DNA from: an uncultured Bacilli bacterium
Lineage (GTDB): Bacteria; Bacillota_I; Bacilli_A; RF39; UBA660
Assembly (NCBI GenBank): GCA_934129885.1
Contig: CAKOWU010000003.1
Location: 1-64,000 of the forward strand
Reading direction: 5' to 3'
DNA length: 64,000 nucleotides
Shown here: positions 34,898-43,577 of the stretch, piece after piece
Numbering within the stretch: position 1 is the stretch's first letter
Layout: every line of letters starts with the position of its first letter
Made by a program: the position numbers and the translations under genes
The notes under the pieces: model-generated
Seen by the model: the letters and a program-made list of their open reading frames with translations, nothing else
Databases searched by the model: none
Told to the model about the DNA's origin: nothing

Positions 34898-36325
34898 ATG
34901 AAAAAATTATTTAAAAAGAAGACTACTAAAGTTGTATCTGCTTGTTTAGTAGTTCTAATGTTATTTGTGATTGGATTTAACGCTGCTACTGCGGCTATAT
35001 CTAATACTATAACTATTCAAAGAGCGGATAGAGTAGATGATTTTGTTTTAGGTGGAGTTTATGGCTTTACTGAATTTAAAACAACTGATGGTGATCATTT
35101 ATATTGTCTTGATGTTAATAAAACACCACTTACTCAAAATCAGACTGCAACTTATAGTACTGCTGCGGATGCTGGTATTTTATATATTTTAGAAAATGGT
35201 TATCCAAAGAAAAATATTGTAAGAAGTACTTCAGAGAGTTTTTATATAACACAGGCTGCTATTTGGTGGTATTTAGATGAGACACAAGGTGTGAGCATTA
35301 GAAGTGATTTTAAGAATAGTGATAATATTCTTGTTACTAATTATATTAAACCATTAGTAGATAGAGCGATTGCTGCTAAAAATAGCGGATATGGTACTAA
35401 AGAGCCTAGTATGAAAGTAACTAATGAAGGTACTGCAATGACACTTAGCAAAGATGAGTCTTATTACGAATCTAGTTATATTACGGCTTCGTTAGATGGT
35501 ACTAATACTTATACAGTAAGCATAAGTGGAGTAAATGGAACTATCTTGTCTGCTGATGGAACAGAAAAAAATACTTTTAATTCTGGAGAAAAATTCAAAA
35601 TTAGAGTAAATGCTAAAGATATAACTGAAAATACTAACGTTACTGTTAAAGTTAATGCAACTGGTTCATATGATAGTGCTAGAGTTTATACTCCATCTGA
35701 TAATTCTTATCAAAGAGTTGTAGGATTATATTCTGTGGATAAAACTTTAAGTGATAGTGTTAATTTAACTATTAAAGTACAAAAGAGGGTTTGTGAGTTT
35801 ACTAACGGTAAATATTATGATAAAAATGGTAATGTAACTGATAAGGCTACATATACTAAACAGTGTAAAAAATCATGTGAATTTACTGACGGTAAATATT
35901 ACGATAAAGATGGCAATGTAACAGATAAGACTACTTATGAAAAACAATGTAAAAAAACTTGTGAATTTGATAATGGTAATTACTATGATAAGAATGGTAA
36001 TGTAACTGATGAAGCAACTTATAAAGAACAATGTAAAAATATTTGTAAGTTTACTGATGGTATTTACTATGACAAAGACGGTAATGTAACAGATAAAACT
36101 ACTTATGAAAAACAATGCAATAAATCTTGTACATTTACTGATGACAAGTATTATGGTAATGATGGTAGAGAGGTAGATGCTGCGACATTTAATGCTGAAT
36201 GCGGTATGGAAGTTGTAGTACCAAATACTTCTTCTAACATTTCTCCGTTTGCTGTTGCATTAGGACTTATAATGACTGTTACTGGTGCTGGAGTTATTAC
36301 GCTTAGAAAAAAAGAGTTAATATAG
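34898..36325 (+). CDS. thioester-domain surface adhesin with five 28-residue Cys repeats
   Basis: 476 residues. Signal peptide (MKKLFKKKTT... to ATAA), then a thioester domain: Cys70 in LYCLDVN and Gln119 in ITQAAIWW, the TQXA signature of proteins that form an internal Cys-Gln thioester for covalent host attachment. A beta-rich region follows, then five 28-residue repeats each with Cys at start and end. The C-terminus is sorting-like: VPNTSSN, a hydrophobic helix, then RKKELI. I chose ATG 34898 (after AAAGGGGGATG), not one 11 codons upstream. The next gene is a paralogue. Surface attachment is inferred from family. Confidence 0.85.
   Translation: MKKLFKKKTTKVVSACLVVLMLFVIGFNAATAAISNTITIQRADRVDDFVLGGVYGFTEFKTTDGDHLYCLDVNKTPLTQNQTATYSTAADAGILYILENGYPKKNIVRSTSESFYITQAAIWWYLDETQGVSIRSDFKNSDNILVTNYIKPLVDRAIAAKNSGYGTKEPSMKVTNEGTAMTLSKDESYYESSYITASLDGTNTYTVSISGVNGTILSADGTEKNTFNSGEKFKIRVNAKDITENTNVTVKVNATGSYDSARVYTPSDNSYQRVVGLYSVDKTLSDSVNLTIKVQKRVCEFTNGKYYDKNGNVTDKATYTKQCKKSCEFTDGKYYDKDGNVTDKTTYEKQCKKTCEFDNGNYYDKNGNVTDEATYKEQCKNICKFTDGIYYDKDGNVTDKTTYEKQCNKSCTFTDDKYYGNDGREVDAATFNAECGMEVVVPNTSSNISPFAVALGLIMTVTGAGVITLRKKELI
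35789..36208 (+). repeat. five 84-bp coding repeats (28 residues each)
   Basis: Consensus C-E-F-T-D-G-K-Y-Y-D-K-D-G-N-V-T-D-K-T-T followed by Y-E-K-Q-C-K-K. The second to fourth units are most alike; the fifth has diverged (GREVDAATFNAEC). The paired Cys residues suggest stacked disulphide-stabilised stalk modules. Confidence 0.88.
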
Positions 36326-36328
36326 TTT

Positions 36329-36357
36329 AAAGGGATGAGGTTTTCACCCTTTTTTGC
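36329..36357 (+). terminator. terminator after the first thioester adhesin
   Basis: AAAGGG.TGA and TCACCCTTT pair, followed by six Ts. Confidence 0.75.
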
Positions 36358-36427
36358 ATAAAATATTAATGAATTTTATAAAAGTGTGCTATAATGTTTG
36401 TATAAAATAGAAAGAGAGGTTTTATAA

Positions 36428-37444
36428 ATGAGAAAAAAGGTTTTAAAATTTATGTGTGCTACAGTTTTAGCTTTTGTTTTGGTATTTTGTGGTATTAGTT
36501 ATACGAATGCTGCTTTTGCACCTAGTTCTGTTACTATGCAAAGAGCGGATAGGGTGGATGATTTTGTTTTAGGTGGAGTTTATGGCTTTACTGAATTTAA
36601 AACAACTGATGGTAATATTATGTATTGCCTTGATGTTAACAAAACACCACTTGTTCAAAATCAATCTGCAACATTAAGTGGTGAGGCTGATGCTGGTCTT
36701 TTATATATTTTAGAGAATGGTTATCCTAAGAAGAATATTGTAAGAAGTGCGTCAGAGAGCTTTTATATAACACAGGCTGCTATTTGGTGGTATTTGGATG
36801 AAACACAAGGCGTAAGTATTAGAAGTGATTTTAAAGAAAGCGATAATATACTTGTTACTAATTATATTAAACCTTTAGTGGAGAAAGCCATCGCTGCTAA
36901 AAAAGATGGTTATTCTGTAAAGGAACCTAGTATGGAAGTTACTACTAATGGCGATGAGCTTACTTTAACTAATGATGGGCAATATTATGAGTCTCCAACT
37001 ATGTCTGCAGCATTAGTAAATGCTGATAGTTATAATGTTATTGTAAGCGGGGCTACACCAAATACTGTAGTAGTAGATGAAAATGGGAAAGTTAAATCAA
37101 GCTTTAGTTCATCAGAAAATTTTAAAGTTAGAATTCCTGCATCAGAGCTTACTAGTGATTTAACTATTAATGTTAAATTTAGTACTAACGGTGGTAAAGA
37201 ATCTGCGAAGATTTATACACCATCTGATAGTTCTTATCAAAGAGTTGTTGGATTATTTGACGACGAGAAGGCTTTGACTAAAGAAGTTACTTTAAAAGTA
37301 TCTCCAGAAACAACTGGCGTTGAGGTTTCTGTACCTAATACGAGCGCTAATATAATACTTTTATCTGTTTTAGGTGGAGCAATTGCTGTAGTTGCCGGTA
37401 TTGGTATTATCGTTTATAGACACAAGAAGATTAAAGAGGCTTAA
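36428..37444 (+). CDS. thioester-domain surface adhesin (paralogue, no Cys repeats)
   Basis: 338 residues: signal peptide to about residue 29, thioester domain with Cys67 (MYCLDVN) and Gln116 (ITQAAIWW), a beta-rich middle that diverges from its neighbour, and a sorting-like tail VSVPNTSAN, a hydrophobic helix, then YRHKKIKEA. It lacks the 28-residue repeats of the gene before it. Long stretches of the thioester domain are almost identical to 34898-36325 at DNA level, pointing to recent duplication or gene conversion. Start after AAGAGAGG; TTAATG-18-TATAAT upstream is a possible promoter. Confidence 0.85.
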   Translation: MRKKVLKFMCATVLAFVLVFCGISYTNAAFAPSSVTMQRADRVDDFVLGGVYGFTEFKTTDGNIMYCLDVNKTPLVQNQSATLSGEADAGLLYILENGYPKKNIVRSASESFYITQAAIWWYLDETQGVSIRSDFKESDNILVTNYIKPLVEKAIAAKKDGYSVKEPSMEVTTNGDELTLTNDGQYYESPTMSAALVNADSYNVIVSGATPNTVVVDENGKVKSSFSSSENFKVRIPASELTSDLTINVKFSTNGGKESAKIYTPSDSSYQRVVGLFDDEKALTKEVTLKVSPETTGVEVSVPNTSANIILLSVLGGAIAVVAGIGIIVYRHKKIKEA

Positions 37445-37521
37445 CCAGTTTCTTTTTTTTTATATTTTATTTGTTATTTTCTTAGAAAACTGTTATAATG
37501 TTTATAGAGTACAGGCACAAT

Positions 37522-37565
37522 TTGACATTTACAAGTTTTTATGTTAGTATACACTCCTATATAGG
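37522..37565 (+). promoter_or_regulatory. promoter with overlapping palindrome ahead of the surface operon
   Basis: TTGACA (37522-37527), 17 bp, TAGTAT (37545-37550). Directly downstream lies the perfect palindrome CCTATATAGG (37556-37565), at the expected transcription start, as an operator would be. A related CCCCTATATGGGG occurs upstream of the Tad operon. Confidence 0.6.
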
Positions 37566-37644
37566 GGGTATTGAATTCGTAATTATTTGTTATAATTTCA
37601 ATGAATAATATGCCTTTATAATATGAAAAAAGGAGATGTTATAT

Positions 37645-39456
37645 ATGGAAAACATTATGAATAATAGTACGTTTAGAAAAATGAGATTAGAAAGAAACAG
37701 AAAATTTGCGAATGCAAAATTTAAAGCTACTGAAGCTTTTATGTTTATTTATGGTGGTGGTGCGATTAGAAAAGCACAAACTGCGTTTTTAAACATGGCT
37801 AGGGTTAAAAGTTTTAGGGAAAAGTTACCTGAAAGATCTAGAAAAGTATTTGACGGTATTTTTGGAACTGAAAAGGATGCTAGTAATGTTAATTCAAGAC
37901 AGAGAATGGGTGCTGCTGGAATGCTTGCTAATATGGGTGTTTATATAACTACTTGTGCCGGTGTTAGAATGTTTGGTACAGAAGTTGCGGCAGATTTTGG
38001 TACACTTACTGGTGCTATTAATACGGGACTTGATGATATCATAAGGTCTGGTGCACAGACAGCATATGCAGATGAACTTCCTGTTGCTAGCGCAGAGGTT
38101 ACCAATGATAATATAGTTACTGCTAATGAAAATGTATCTGTTGATATGGCTTCGCCTATAAGTGAAAATACTAGTTCATATATTGCTACTGAAAATGAAA
38201 TGAATAACTCTAATGATTATTCTACTGTTGCTGTAGCAGGTACTGTGGCAAATGATAGTGTTGTGTCTACAGAAGAAAATACAAATGTTGTTGCTATGCC
38301 AGACGCTAATGGTGTGTCAGTAGATGTTAATGGTGATGGTAATGAAGATGCTATTGTTAACAGTGAAGAGCCAGTAGTTAAAGAAGAAATTACTGACGAG
38401 GAAAAAAAGCAGTTAGAAAATGGAACTGTGGATGATAATGCACAAACAACGACTGCTGTAGATGAATCTAAATATGAAGATGCTGATATTGCTTATACAC
38501 AAGATAAGGATAAAGATGAACTTGGAAATCTTTATAAGAATTTAGATGATGAGGCTAAAGGAAATTTTAGTATTGAAAGCAATGCTACTGTAGATGCCGC
38601 ATCAGACGGAAGTTATACTGTGTCTGGTGAATTTGATGCACAGGATAAACAAATAATTATTATTGATACTGATAAAGGTAAGATTGCAATTGCGATGAAT
38701 GAATATTTTGATGGTGGTAAAACACCTACAACTGTAAACGATAATATGCTTTCTGTTATAGTCAATAACTTGATTGAACAAAATTCCGGTATGTTTGATG
38801 GTAAAGATATTACAGTTATTAGAACAGATTTAACTAATGAAGATGTATGCAAGGTAGACCTTGATGGTGATGGTATATATGATATATTTATTAGTGAAAA
38901 AGATGGTAATACGGTAATTGAAGGAGATTGTGTTAAGAGCGTTGATAATGTAATTGCTAATAATATGGCAAAAGAAAACGTTCCAGATACTCCTGATAAG
39001 GATGGTAAGATACCAGAAACACCAACGGAACCTGTTACAACTCCAACGGAACCCGTTACAACACCGACTGAGCCAGTAACAACTCCGACAGAGCCTGAGA
39101 CAGTTCCTTCAACAGATACTACATCTGTAGTACAAACAGAGCCGGTAGTAGATGGCGAAAGACTTGCAAAGACTGGTGATGAAAAGTTGAACGCTGCTGC
39201 TGCGGCTGGTGCTGGTGTTGTTGCGTCTGGTATTGCATTGAAGATAGCTTATGATAAAATGAAAACTGCTACAGCTGAAGTTCCTATGGGTACAAGTATG
39301 GATGTAAATCATGATGAAATTGCGAAACGTGCAAAATATGAGGTATTAATGAAAGCATTTCAAGCTGAATCTGATGATATCTATAATTCTTATTTTGGTA
39401 CAAGTTATGAAGAAAATGATAATAGTTTAAGTAATAGTTCTGGTAGGACTAGATAG
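37645..39456 (+). CDS. large surface-type protein with Pro-Thr-Glu spacer and LAKTG motif, unknown
   Basis: 603 residues. A basic ~80-residue N-terminus, a moderately hydrophobic segment (~90-112), then AQTAYADE, which resembles a signal-peptidase site but lies unusually far in. Next comes a long acidic region with calcium-loop-like DVNGDGNEDAI and KVDLDGDGIYDIF (dockerin/EF-hand style), four tandem PTEPVTT repeats, and LAKTGD followed by an Ala/Gly-rich hydrophobic stretch. Unlike a normal LPXTG protein about 60 residues follow that stretch, ending NSSGRTR. First gene of a three-gene operon. Wall association is inferred; not a recognised family. Confidence 0.65.
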   Translation: MENIMNNSTFRKMRLERNRKFANAKFKATEAFMFIYGGGAIRKAQTAFLNMARVKSFREKLPERSRKVFDGIFGTEKDASNVNSRQRMGAAGMLANMGVYITTCAGVRMFGTEVAADFGTLTGAINTGLDDIIRSGAQTAYADELPVASAEVTNDNIVTANENVSVDMASPISENTSSYIATENEMNNSNDYSTVAVAGTVANDSVVSTEENTNVVAMPDANGVSVDVNGDGNEDAIVNSEEPVVKEEITDEEKKQLENGTVDDNAQTTTAVDESKYEDADIAYTQDKDKDELGNLYKNLDDEAKGNFSIESNATVDAASDGSYTVSGEFDAQDKQIIIIDTDKGKIAIAMNEYFDGGKTPTTVNDNMLSVIVNNLIEQNSGMFDGKDITVIRTDLTNEDVCKVDLDGDGIYDIFISEKDGNTVIEGDCVKSVDNVIANNMAKENVPDTPDKDGKIPETPTEPVTTPTEPVTTPTEPVTTPTEPETVPSTDTTSVVQTEPVVDGERLAKTGDEKLNAAAAAGAGVVASGIALKIAYDKMKTATAEVPMGTSMDVNHDEIAKRAKYEVLMKAFQAESDDIYNSYFGTSYEENDNSLSNSSGRTR

Positions 39457-39477
39457 TGTTTGAAAAGGGGCATATAT

Positions 39478-39714
39478 ATGAATAATAAAATTAAAATGAT
39501 AAAAAACGGAAAAGAAGTAGATGCAGAAATCATCAGATATGTTAAAGTAGGAGATAAAAAATTTGTACTTTATTCACTTGACGATAAAGAAGATGTATAT
39601 GCTTCTTTAATTGTAGATAAAGGTGCAGAAATAGAACTTCATGATGTGACTGATGAAGATATATGTATGATTGAAAGTATGGTAAAAAATATTGCTGTAG
39701 AAGAGAGGGATTAG
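39478..39714 (+). CDS. small DUF1292-like protein in the surface operon
   Basis: 78 residues, with a beta-type pattern (KKFVLYSLDDKEDVYASLIV) similar in style to the DUF1292-like protein at 21457. I chose ATG 39478, after AAAAGGGGC; a TTG six codons upstream precedes that ribosome site. No export signal, so it should be cytoplasmic. It sits between two long genes and its stop is one base before the next start, so it is tightly co-expressed. Function unknown. Confidence 0.6.
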   Translation: MNNKIKMIKNGKEVDAEIIRYVKVGDKKFVLYSLDDKEDVYASLIVDKGAEIELHDVTDEDICMIESMVKNIAVEERD

Positions 39715-39715
39715 T

Positions 39716-41974
39716 ATGAATAATAATTCTAATGATATAATAAAGGATTCTAAAATGCTTGATGAATTTTTACAAGCGTTAGCGGCTGGAAATGTTATCC
39801 AAGAAGGTAAAAGTATTAATGATATTACAGAATTAGAAGCGAATAAATTGGTTCAATGTGAAGGGGCTTCTTTTCATAACATTGCTTTTAATACCGAACA
39901 GTTAAAGTATATTGCTAATGAATCCCAGAAAAAAATTGATATGTATAAAAAAAGCGTTGAGCAAGTTTTTTCTAAACGTGCTGATTACGATAAGGCTTTA
40001 AATGAAATTAGACTTGTTTATAATAAGCTACATGAGTGTGAACAAAAAATAAGTGAGTTTGTAAATAAAGGGATTGAAAACCTTAATAACGTTGAAATCA
40101 AAAAACTAGAAAATTTATACAATGAAAGAATTAAATTTAATGAACAATATGTTGATTATCAACAAGGACTTATATTATTTATCCATGCTGACGAAAACGG
40201 ATTAGGCGAGGTTACTAATAGTGAAATTGCTCTTAGAAATTATGTTAGTCCTGAAATAAGAACAAAACTAGAGAATGAAATTATTTGTTCAGAAAGCTTT
40301 GTGAGAGATGAACCATTTTTTGATGTTTCCGCTAAGAATAATGAGATAAACAATTTAAAGAATAAGATAAAATTAGTTTCTGGTAAGTTAACTAATTTTA
40401 CTAGAAATATGTTTGATAAAATGAATGGTAAATTTGTACCTCGTAAAGATGGCGTTTTAGCTAAATTAAGCGGTTTTACTCAAAAATTTATTGATAAAAA
40501 TAAACTAGAAAAGAATGTTCATTTATTTACAAAAGATATGATTGTGAATGATACATTGAGTTTATATTTTAATTCAATGTATAGACTTGAGAAAAATAGG
40601 ATAAAAAATGAAGAAAATTGTGCAAGACTTACTTCTGATGAAATGGCTGCTTTAATAGATGGAAGCATTTCGCGTAATGCTTTTCCACCAGAAATTCTTG
40701 AGAGGCTTAATCCAAAGGTGTTTGAATATTTAGAAGAAATAAATAGTAATATGAATAAGAGTGGTTTGTCTTCTCTTCAAGCAATTAATAATACAGTTCA
40801 TTTTTCTCAAGCAGATTATAATAAAAAGAAAGACTTGTTAACTAATTATGCAAAAGCTTCTAACAAATTGTTTAAAAAAGAATTAAATGATTTTAAGAAA
40901 AAAATAAAAGATTTAAATCTTTCTGATTTGAAAGATGAAACAGCAACTTTTGATGTTCGTGCTCTTCCTAATCCTGAAGCAGAAATGTCTGAAAAAACAA
41001 AAAGTGATGAGCAGGTTAATGAACCGGCAATTATTGACGTTAAAGAAAATACAGCTGCTATAGATACTAAGCCAGTTGAGAGTTATGCATCTTCTCAAAA
41101 GGATGAAACTGTTTTAGACACTGAACCTTTAAAAGATACTAGTAATTCTGATGATTTGTCTACTTCTTCACAACCTGTTGATGCTGATTTAGATAATGAA
41201 AATGAGCAAAATGCAGAACTTGCCAAAAATGAGGATGCACACTCTGATGAACCAGTATTTGTTACAGCAACTAAAAATTATATAACTGTTTTAGAAAATG
41301 AAAGAACACAATTATTACAAGAATATGATGAGAGAAAGAAAGAGCTTCGTGCAGCATTAGAACGTGCTAACGCAAAAAAAATTAAATACGGCGATCGTGT
41401 TCCTGAAATAGATGAAGATCCAGTTGTTGTCGCTATTCAAAATGAAGTAAATGAAATAGGCAAACGCATGGAAAAAATTGCTGATGATATTGAACACGAA
41501 GAAACAAAACTCGAAGAACTAAAAAATAAGCAATTTTTATCAAAAGTTAAGTTAAACGAAAAATCTATGGTTATTGATGATTATAATAATGTTATTGAGG
41601 GTTTAGAAAACGATTTAAAAACTCATAGTACTAATCACCAAAATTATTTTGAACCAGATAAAGCTTCTAATAATTCTGGGCGTACTAGTGAATTTGGACC
41701 TGTTGAAGATACTATGGATGAGGATCTTGCAAATGATCGTGAGTTGAATGAATATAGGTCAAATTTAAACACATTACAGGAAGAAATGAATGCTTTAAAG
41801 AGTGATAACATCACTGACATTTTAAATCATTTTGAAGATATGGAAAATGCAATTAATAATAATGCTAATTTAAGCAACGAAGACAAGGCTGAAGCCCGTA
41901 AACAATTATGGGAAAATTTCGCAGAGTATACTGCCACAACAGACGAAGAAAATTATAAACCAAGAAGTAGATAA
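39716..41974 (+). CDS. long coiled-coil protein, unknown function
   Basis: 752 residues without signal peptide or membrane helix. Extensive heptad-type regions occur at ~60-160, 205-260 and 525-640 (QLLQEYDERKKELRAALERA), with an acidic Ser/Thr-rich linker between ~425 and 510. Near the end it carries SNNSGRTSEFG, closely like the NSSGRTR tail of the operon's first protein. This suggests a shared binding motif or scaffold role, which is inference. It starts one base after the previous stop. I do not recognise the family. Confidence 0.6.
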   Translation: MNNNSNDIIKDSKMLDEFLQALAAGNVIQEGKSINDITELEANKLVQCEGASFHNIAFNTEQLKYIANESQKKIDMYKKSVEQVFSKRADYDKALNEIRLVYNKLHECEQKISEFVNKGIENLNNVEIKKLENLYNERIKFNEQYVDYQQGLILFIHADENGLGEVTNSEIALRNYVSPEIRTKLENEIICSESFVRDEPFFDVSAKNNEINNLKNKIKLVSGKLTNFTRNMFDKMNGKFVPRKDGVLAKLSGFTQKFIDKNKLEKNVHLFTKDMIVNDTLSLYFNSMYRLEKNRIKNEENCARLTSDEMAALIDGSISRNAFPPEILERLNPKVFEYLEEINSNMNKSGLSSLQAINNTVHFSQADYNKKKDLLTNYAKASNKLFKKELNDFKKKIKDLNLSDLKDETATFDVRALPNPEAEMSEKTKSDEQVNEPAIIDVKENTAAIDTKPVESYASSQKDETVLDTEPLKDTSNSDDLSTSSQPVDADLDNENEQNAELAKNEDAHSDEPVFVTATKNYITVLENERTQLLQEYDERKKELRAALERANAKKIKYGDRVPEIDEDPVVVAIQNEVNEIGKRMEKIADDIEHEETKLEELKNKQFLSKVKLNEKSMVIDDYNNVIEGLENDLKTHSTNHQNYFEPDKASNNSGRTSEFGPVEDTMDEDLANDRELNEYRSNLNTLQEEMNALKSDNITDILNHFEDMENAINNNANLSNEDKAEARKQLWENFAEYTATTDEENYKPRSR

Positions 41975-42000
41975 GGTGAGCTATTTATCACCTTTTTTCT
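41973..42000 (+). terminator. terminator of the surface operon
   Basis: AAGGTGA and TCACCTT pair across GCTATTTA, followed by TTTTT. Confidence 0.85.
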
Positions 42001-42052
42001 TATTGTTTTTGAAAAATTAGTATGCTATAATTTATACAGTAGGAGGGTATAT

Positions 42053-43501
42053 ATGAATGATGTTGTTTTAACGGCATTAGTTTTGGGAAATAAAAAAGTT
42101 ATTTGTGATAATAATAGAGTTGAAATTTTGAATGTATTATCTTTTGATTTTAAGAAAAAACTTATTCAGACAAAGGGTAAATATGTTTGTGTTATAGATA
42201 GTGATGATGAAATATCTTCTAATTATTTTGATGTTATTTTAAATAAAATTGATAAAACTGATTTTGATTGTTGTTTTATTAACAATAGTTTTAATTATAA
42301 GTACACAGGTGATATTAAATATTTGAATAACACAGATATAATGAAGTATAAACCTATAATTAATGATTATATTTGGTCTTATGTATATGAAAAACGAAGA
42401 TTTATCACTTTAATTCAAACCAAAACTGTAGAGAAATTTGAATTATGTGTTAATGATTTATTTAAAAGAAACGAATGTATTACAGAAAAAATATATTTTC
42501 ATAATGTTAACAGTCATAATTATTTTGGTATTTCTTTTCTTGTTAGTAGAAAACAAAGTTTGTTTTTTGATAATATTATTTATTTAGGCAGTTATTGTAA
42601 TGGAATTTTTAATGGCTATGTTTCTTGGATTATGGGAATAGGAAAGACTTTTTCTAAAAAATTTAAAATAACAATACTTTATGATAAAATTCATGAAGTT
42701 ACTTTAAAACGTTTTAGTGAATATTTTGATTGTGTTCAAATTGATAATAAAAACAACTATGTATGTAAAAATTTGATATGTACTTATTCTACTTTTTATT
42801 ATCCTAGAAATATTATTTATCTTGATAAGAGTTTTGTATTTATTCATGGCAATATGAGTGATTATAAAGGAGTGCAAAGATATAAAGATGATATTTATTC
42901 AGAATATATCGCAGTATCTAAAACGGCTGCATACAAGGCTATGGGGTATTTTAATACCGATAGAATTGGTTATATTTATAATCCTTATGTAGTGGATAAA
43001 ACAAAGATTAAACCACATTTATCTCTTGTTTCTACTTTAAGGTATGCACCTGTAAAGAGGATTGATAGGATAGAAAAGATGGCTAAAATGCTCGATGAAC
43101 TTCAAATACCTTATACTTGGAATGTATTTACTGATAAATGGTATCTTAGTAGTAAAGGCGGGTTAGTATTTAGAAAACCAGTTACTGATGTGCTACCGTA
43201 TGTTAAAACGGCGGATTATTTAGTTCTTTTGAGTGATAGCGAATCATTTTCATACGCACTTATAGAGGCACTTACTGTTAATACTAAAGTGGTTGTTACC
43301 CCTTTTGAATGCATAAATGATATTGGTGTAGAAGACGAAAAAAATGCTTTTGTTATACCCTATAATTATTTTGATGAGGGTATGGAAAGGTTGCTTAAAG
43401 AAAAATTGATACAAATATATAATCATAAAAATATGGAGTTTGAGTATGAATATGATTATAGTAATTTTAAAGATTATGAAGACGTTTTTTATGAGGGTTA
43501 G
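42053..43501 (+). CDS. two-domain glycosyltransferase (GT2-like plus GT4-like)
   Basis: 482 residues. The N-terminal ~180 residues contain VCVIDSDDEISSNYF, the DxD region of a shortened GT-A (family 2) domain. The C-terminal ~300 residues look like a GT-B (family 4) enzyme with the donor-site motif SDSESFSYALIEAL. No membrane helices. The start follows AGTAGGAGGG. It probably builds a surface polysaccharide or glycosylates the neighbouring surface proteins; the sugar and acceptor cannot be told. It has terminators on both sides. Confidence 0.75.
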   Translation: MNDVVLTALVLGNKKVICDNNRVEILNVLSFDFKKKLIQTKGKYVCVIDSDDEISSNYFDVILNKIDKTDFDCCFINNSFNYKYTGDIKYLNNTDIMKYKPIINDYIWSYVYEKRRFITLIQTKTVEKFELCVNDLFKRNECITEKIYFHNVNSHNYFGISFLVSRKQSLFFDNIIYLGSYCNGIFNGYVSWIMGIGKTFSKKFKITILYDKIHEVTLKRFSEYFDCVQIDNKNNYVCKNLICTYSTFYYPRNIIYLDKSFVFIHGNMSDYKGVQRYKDDIYSEYIAVSKTAAYKAMGYFNTDRIGYIYNPYVVDKTKIKPHLSLVSTLRYAPVKRIDRIEKMAKMLDELQIPYTWNVFTDKWYLSSKGGLVFRKPVTDVLPYVKTADYLVLLSDSESFSYALIEALTVNTKVVVTPFECINDIGVEDEKNAFVIPYNYFDEGMERLLKEKLIQIYNHKNMEFEYEYDYSNFKDYEDVFYEG

Positions 43502-43524
43502 ACTTTTTGTTTAGCCTTTTATTT
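43495..43524 (+). terminator. terminator after the glycosyltransferase
   Basis: GGTTAGAC and GTTTAGCC pair (with G-T pairs) across TTTTT, followed by TTTTA. Confidence 0.7.
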
Positions 43525-43525
43525 A

Positions 43526-43554
43526 TTGACAAATGCTATAAAAAACAATATAAT
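43526..43554 (+). promoter_or_regulatory. consensus sigma-A promoter for hisS-aspS
   Basis: TTGACA (43526-43531), exactly 17 bp, TATAAT (43549-43554): a perfect consensus. No T-box leader fits between it and hisS, unlike tyrS. Confidence 0.9.
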
Positions 43555-43577
43555 TTTAATAGGAAATGAGTGATATT

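Noticed and set aside
36428..37444. Treating the second thioester gene as a pseudogene because it lacks the Cys repeats
   Set aside because: The frame is intact from signal peptide to sorting-like tail, with its own ribosome site and conserved Cys and Gln.
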